Assembly: GCA_002440765.1 (NCBI GenBank)
Contig: DJVC01000044.1
Coordinates: 1,812 to 8,911, forward strand
Origin: a bacterium UBP3_UBA6266
GTDB lineage: Bacteria; Auribacterota; UBA6266
Direction of reading: 5' to 3'
DNA length: 7,100 bases
A program made the position numbers and the translations under genes. The notes beneath the pieces are model-generated. The model was not told the origin of the DNA. It made no database searches and saw nothing but the letters and a program-made list of their open reading frames with translations. This document shows positions 7,021 to 7,100 of this stretch, in pieces. Within the stretch, counting starts at the first letter, position 1; each line of letters starts with the position of its first letter.

Positions 7021-7100
7021 GTGTTTTTTTTAAAGAGGAAAAAGAAAAAGATAGGAATAGCTCTCGGAAGCGGCGCCGCAAAAGGTCTTTCTCATGTAGG
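7021..7100 (+). CDS. Patatin-like phospholipase (RssA-type), 5' end only
   Basis: Only 26 full codons are visible before the right edge. The reading is a short basic start (FFLKRKKKK, residues 2-10) followed by IGIALGSGAAKGLSHVG, which matches the N-terminal strand and glycine-rich oxyanion-hole loop of bacterial patatin-like serine hydrolases (usual form ALGSGGARGLAHIG). The catalytic GxSxG and the DG dyad motif would be downstream. GTG at 7021 is the best start: there is no in-frame ATG between trpG and the motif, and GGGCGG (7011-7016) plus AGG just before the GTG could serve as ribosome binding site. The frame is open further upstream, so the start is not certain. The family hydrolyses acyl esters of lipids; no link to amino-acid synthesis is known to me. 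It is on the same strand 37 nt after trpG, so read-through transcription is possible. Confidence 0.75.
   Translation, partial: MFFLKRKKKKIGIALGSGAAKGLSHV

Noticed and set aside
1..7100. CRISPR arrays, tRNA or rRNA genes, insertion sequences, attachment sites or a novel defence-type system
   Set aside because: There are no direct-repeat arrays, no cloverleaf or rRNA signatures and no transposase or integrase motifs. About 98% of the window is covered by intact housekeeping genes of one strand and similar composition.

Overview
The window is a compact, single-strand run of amino-acid biosynthesis genes with almost no non-coding DNA. In order on the + strand it holds the 3' part of hisD, then hisC, hisB, hisH, hisA, hisF and hisI, then trpE and trpG, and finally the first 26 codons of a patatin-like phospholipase gene cut by the right edge. 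Every complete gene is intact, of normal family length, and carries its expected catalytic residues.

Organism: this is a bacterium. The DNA leans AT-rich, with many AAA and ATA codons and lysine-rich proteins. Shine-Dalgarno sites are recognisable before several genes (hisB, hisF, hisI, trpG). The monofunctional HisB (IGPD only) and HisI (PRA-CH only), and the hisDCBHAFI order, exclude the enterobacterial layout. The look would fit an uncultured or candidate-phylum bacterium (Omnitrophota- or Elusimicrobiota-like), but this is a weak impression and the sequence cannot prove a phylum.

Layout: 1-746 is hisD (about 185 N-terminal residues lie off the left edge). From 748 to 4492 hisC, hisB, hisH, hisA and hisF are packed with gaps of 1, 0 and 10 nt and overlaps of 1 and 11 nt. 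A 25-nt gap with a strong ribosome binding site precedes hisI (4518-4913). trpE follows after 11 nt and trpG after 13 nt. Between trpG and the patatin-like gene there are 37 nt with a small GC hairpin but no adjacent U-tract.

Function: HisI opens the PR-AMP ring, HisA isomerises ProFAR to PRFAR, and HisH-HisF convert PRFAR plus glutamine to imidazole glycerol phosphate and AICAR. HisB dehydrates it, HisC transaminates, and after a dephosphorylation HisD oxidises histidinol to histidine. HisG, HisE and a histidinol-phosphate phosphatase are not in the window. TrpE and TrpG form anthranilate synthase, the first committed step from chorismate to tryptophan; the rest of the trp pathway does not follow. 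The gap between hisI and trpE is too short for a tryptophan attenuator or T-box, so trpEG is probably transcribed with the his genes and tuned mainly by feedback on TrpE.

I found no previously undescribed system here. The observations worth a second look are the his-trpEG linkage and the junction into the patatin-like gene.
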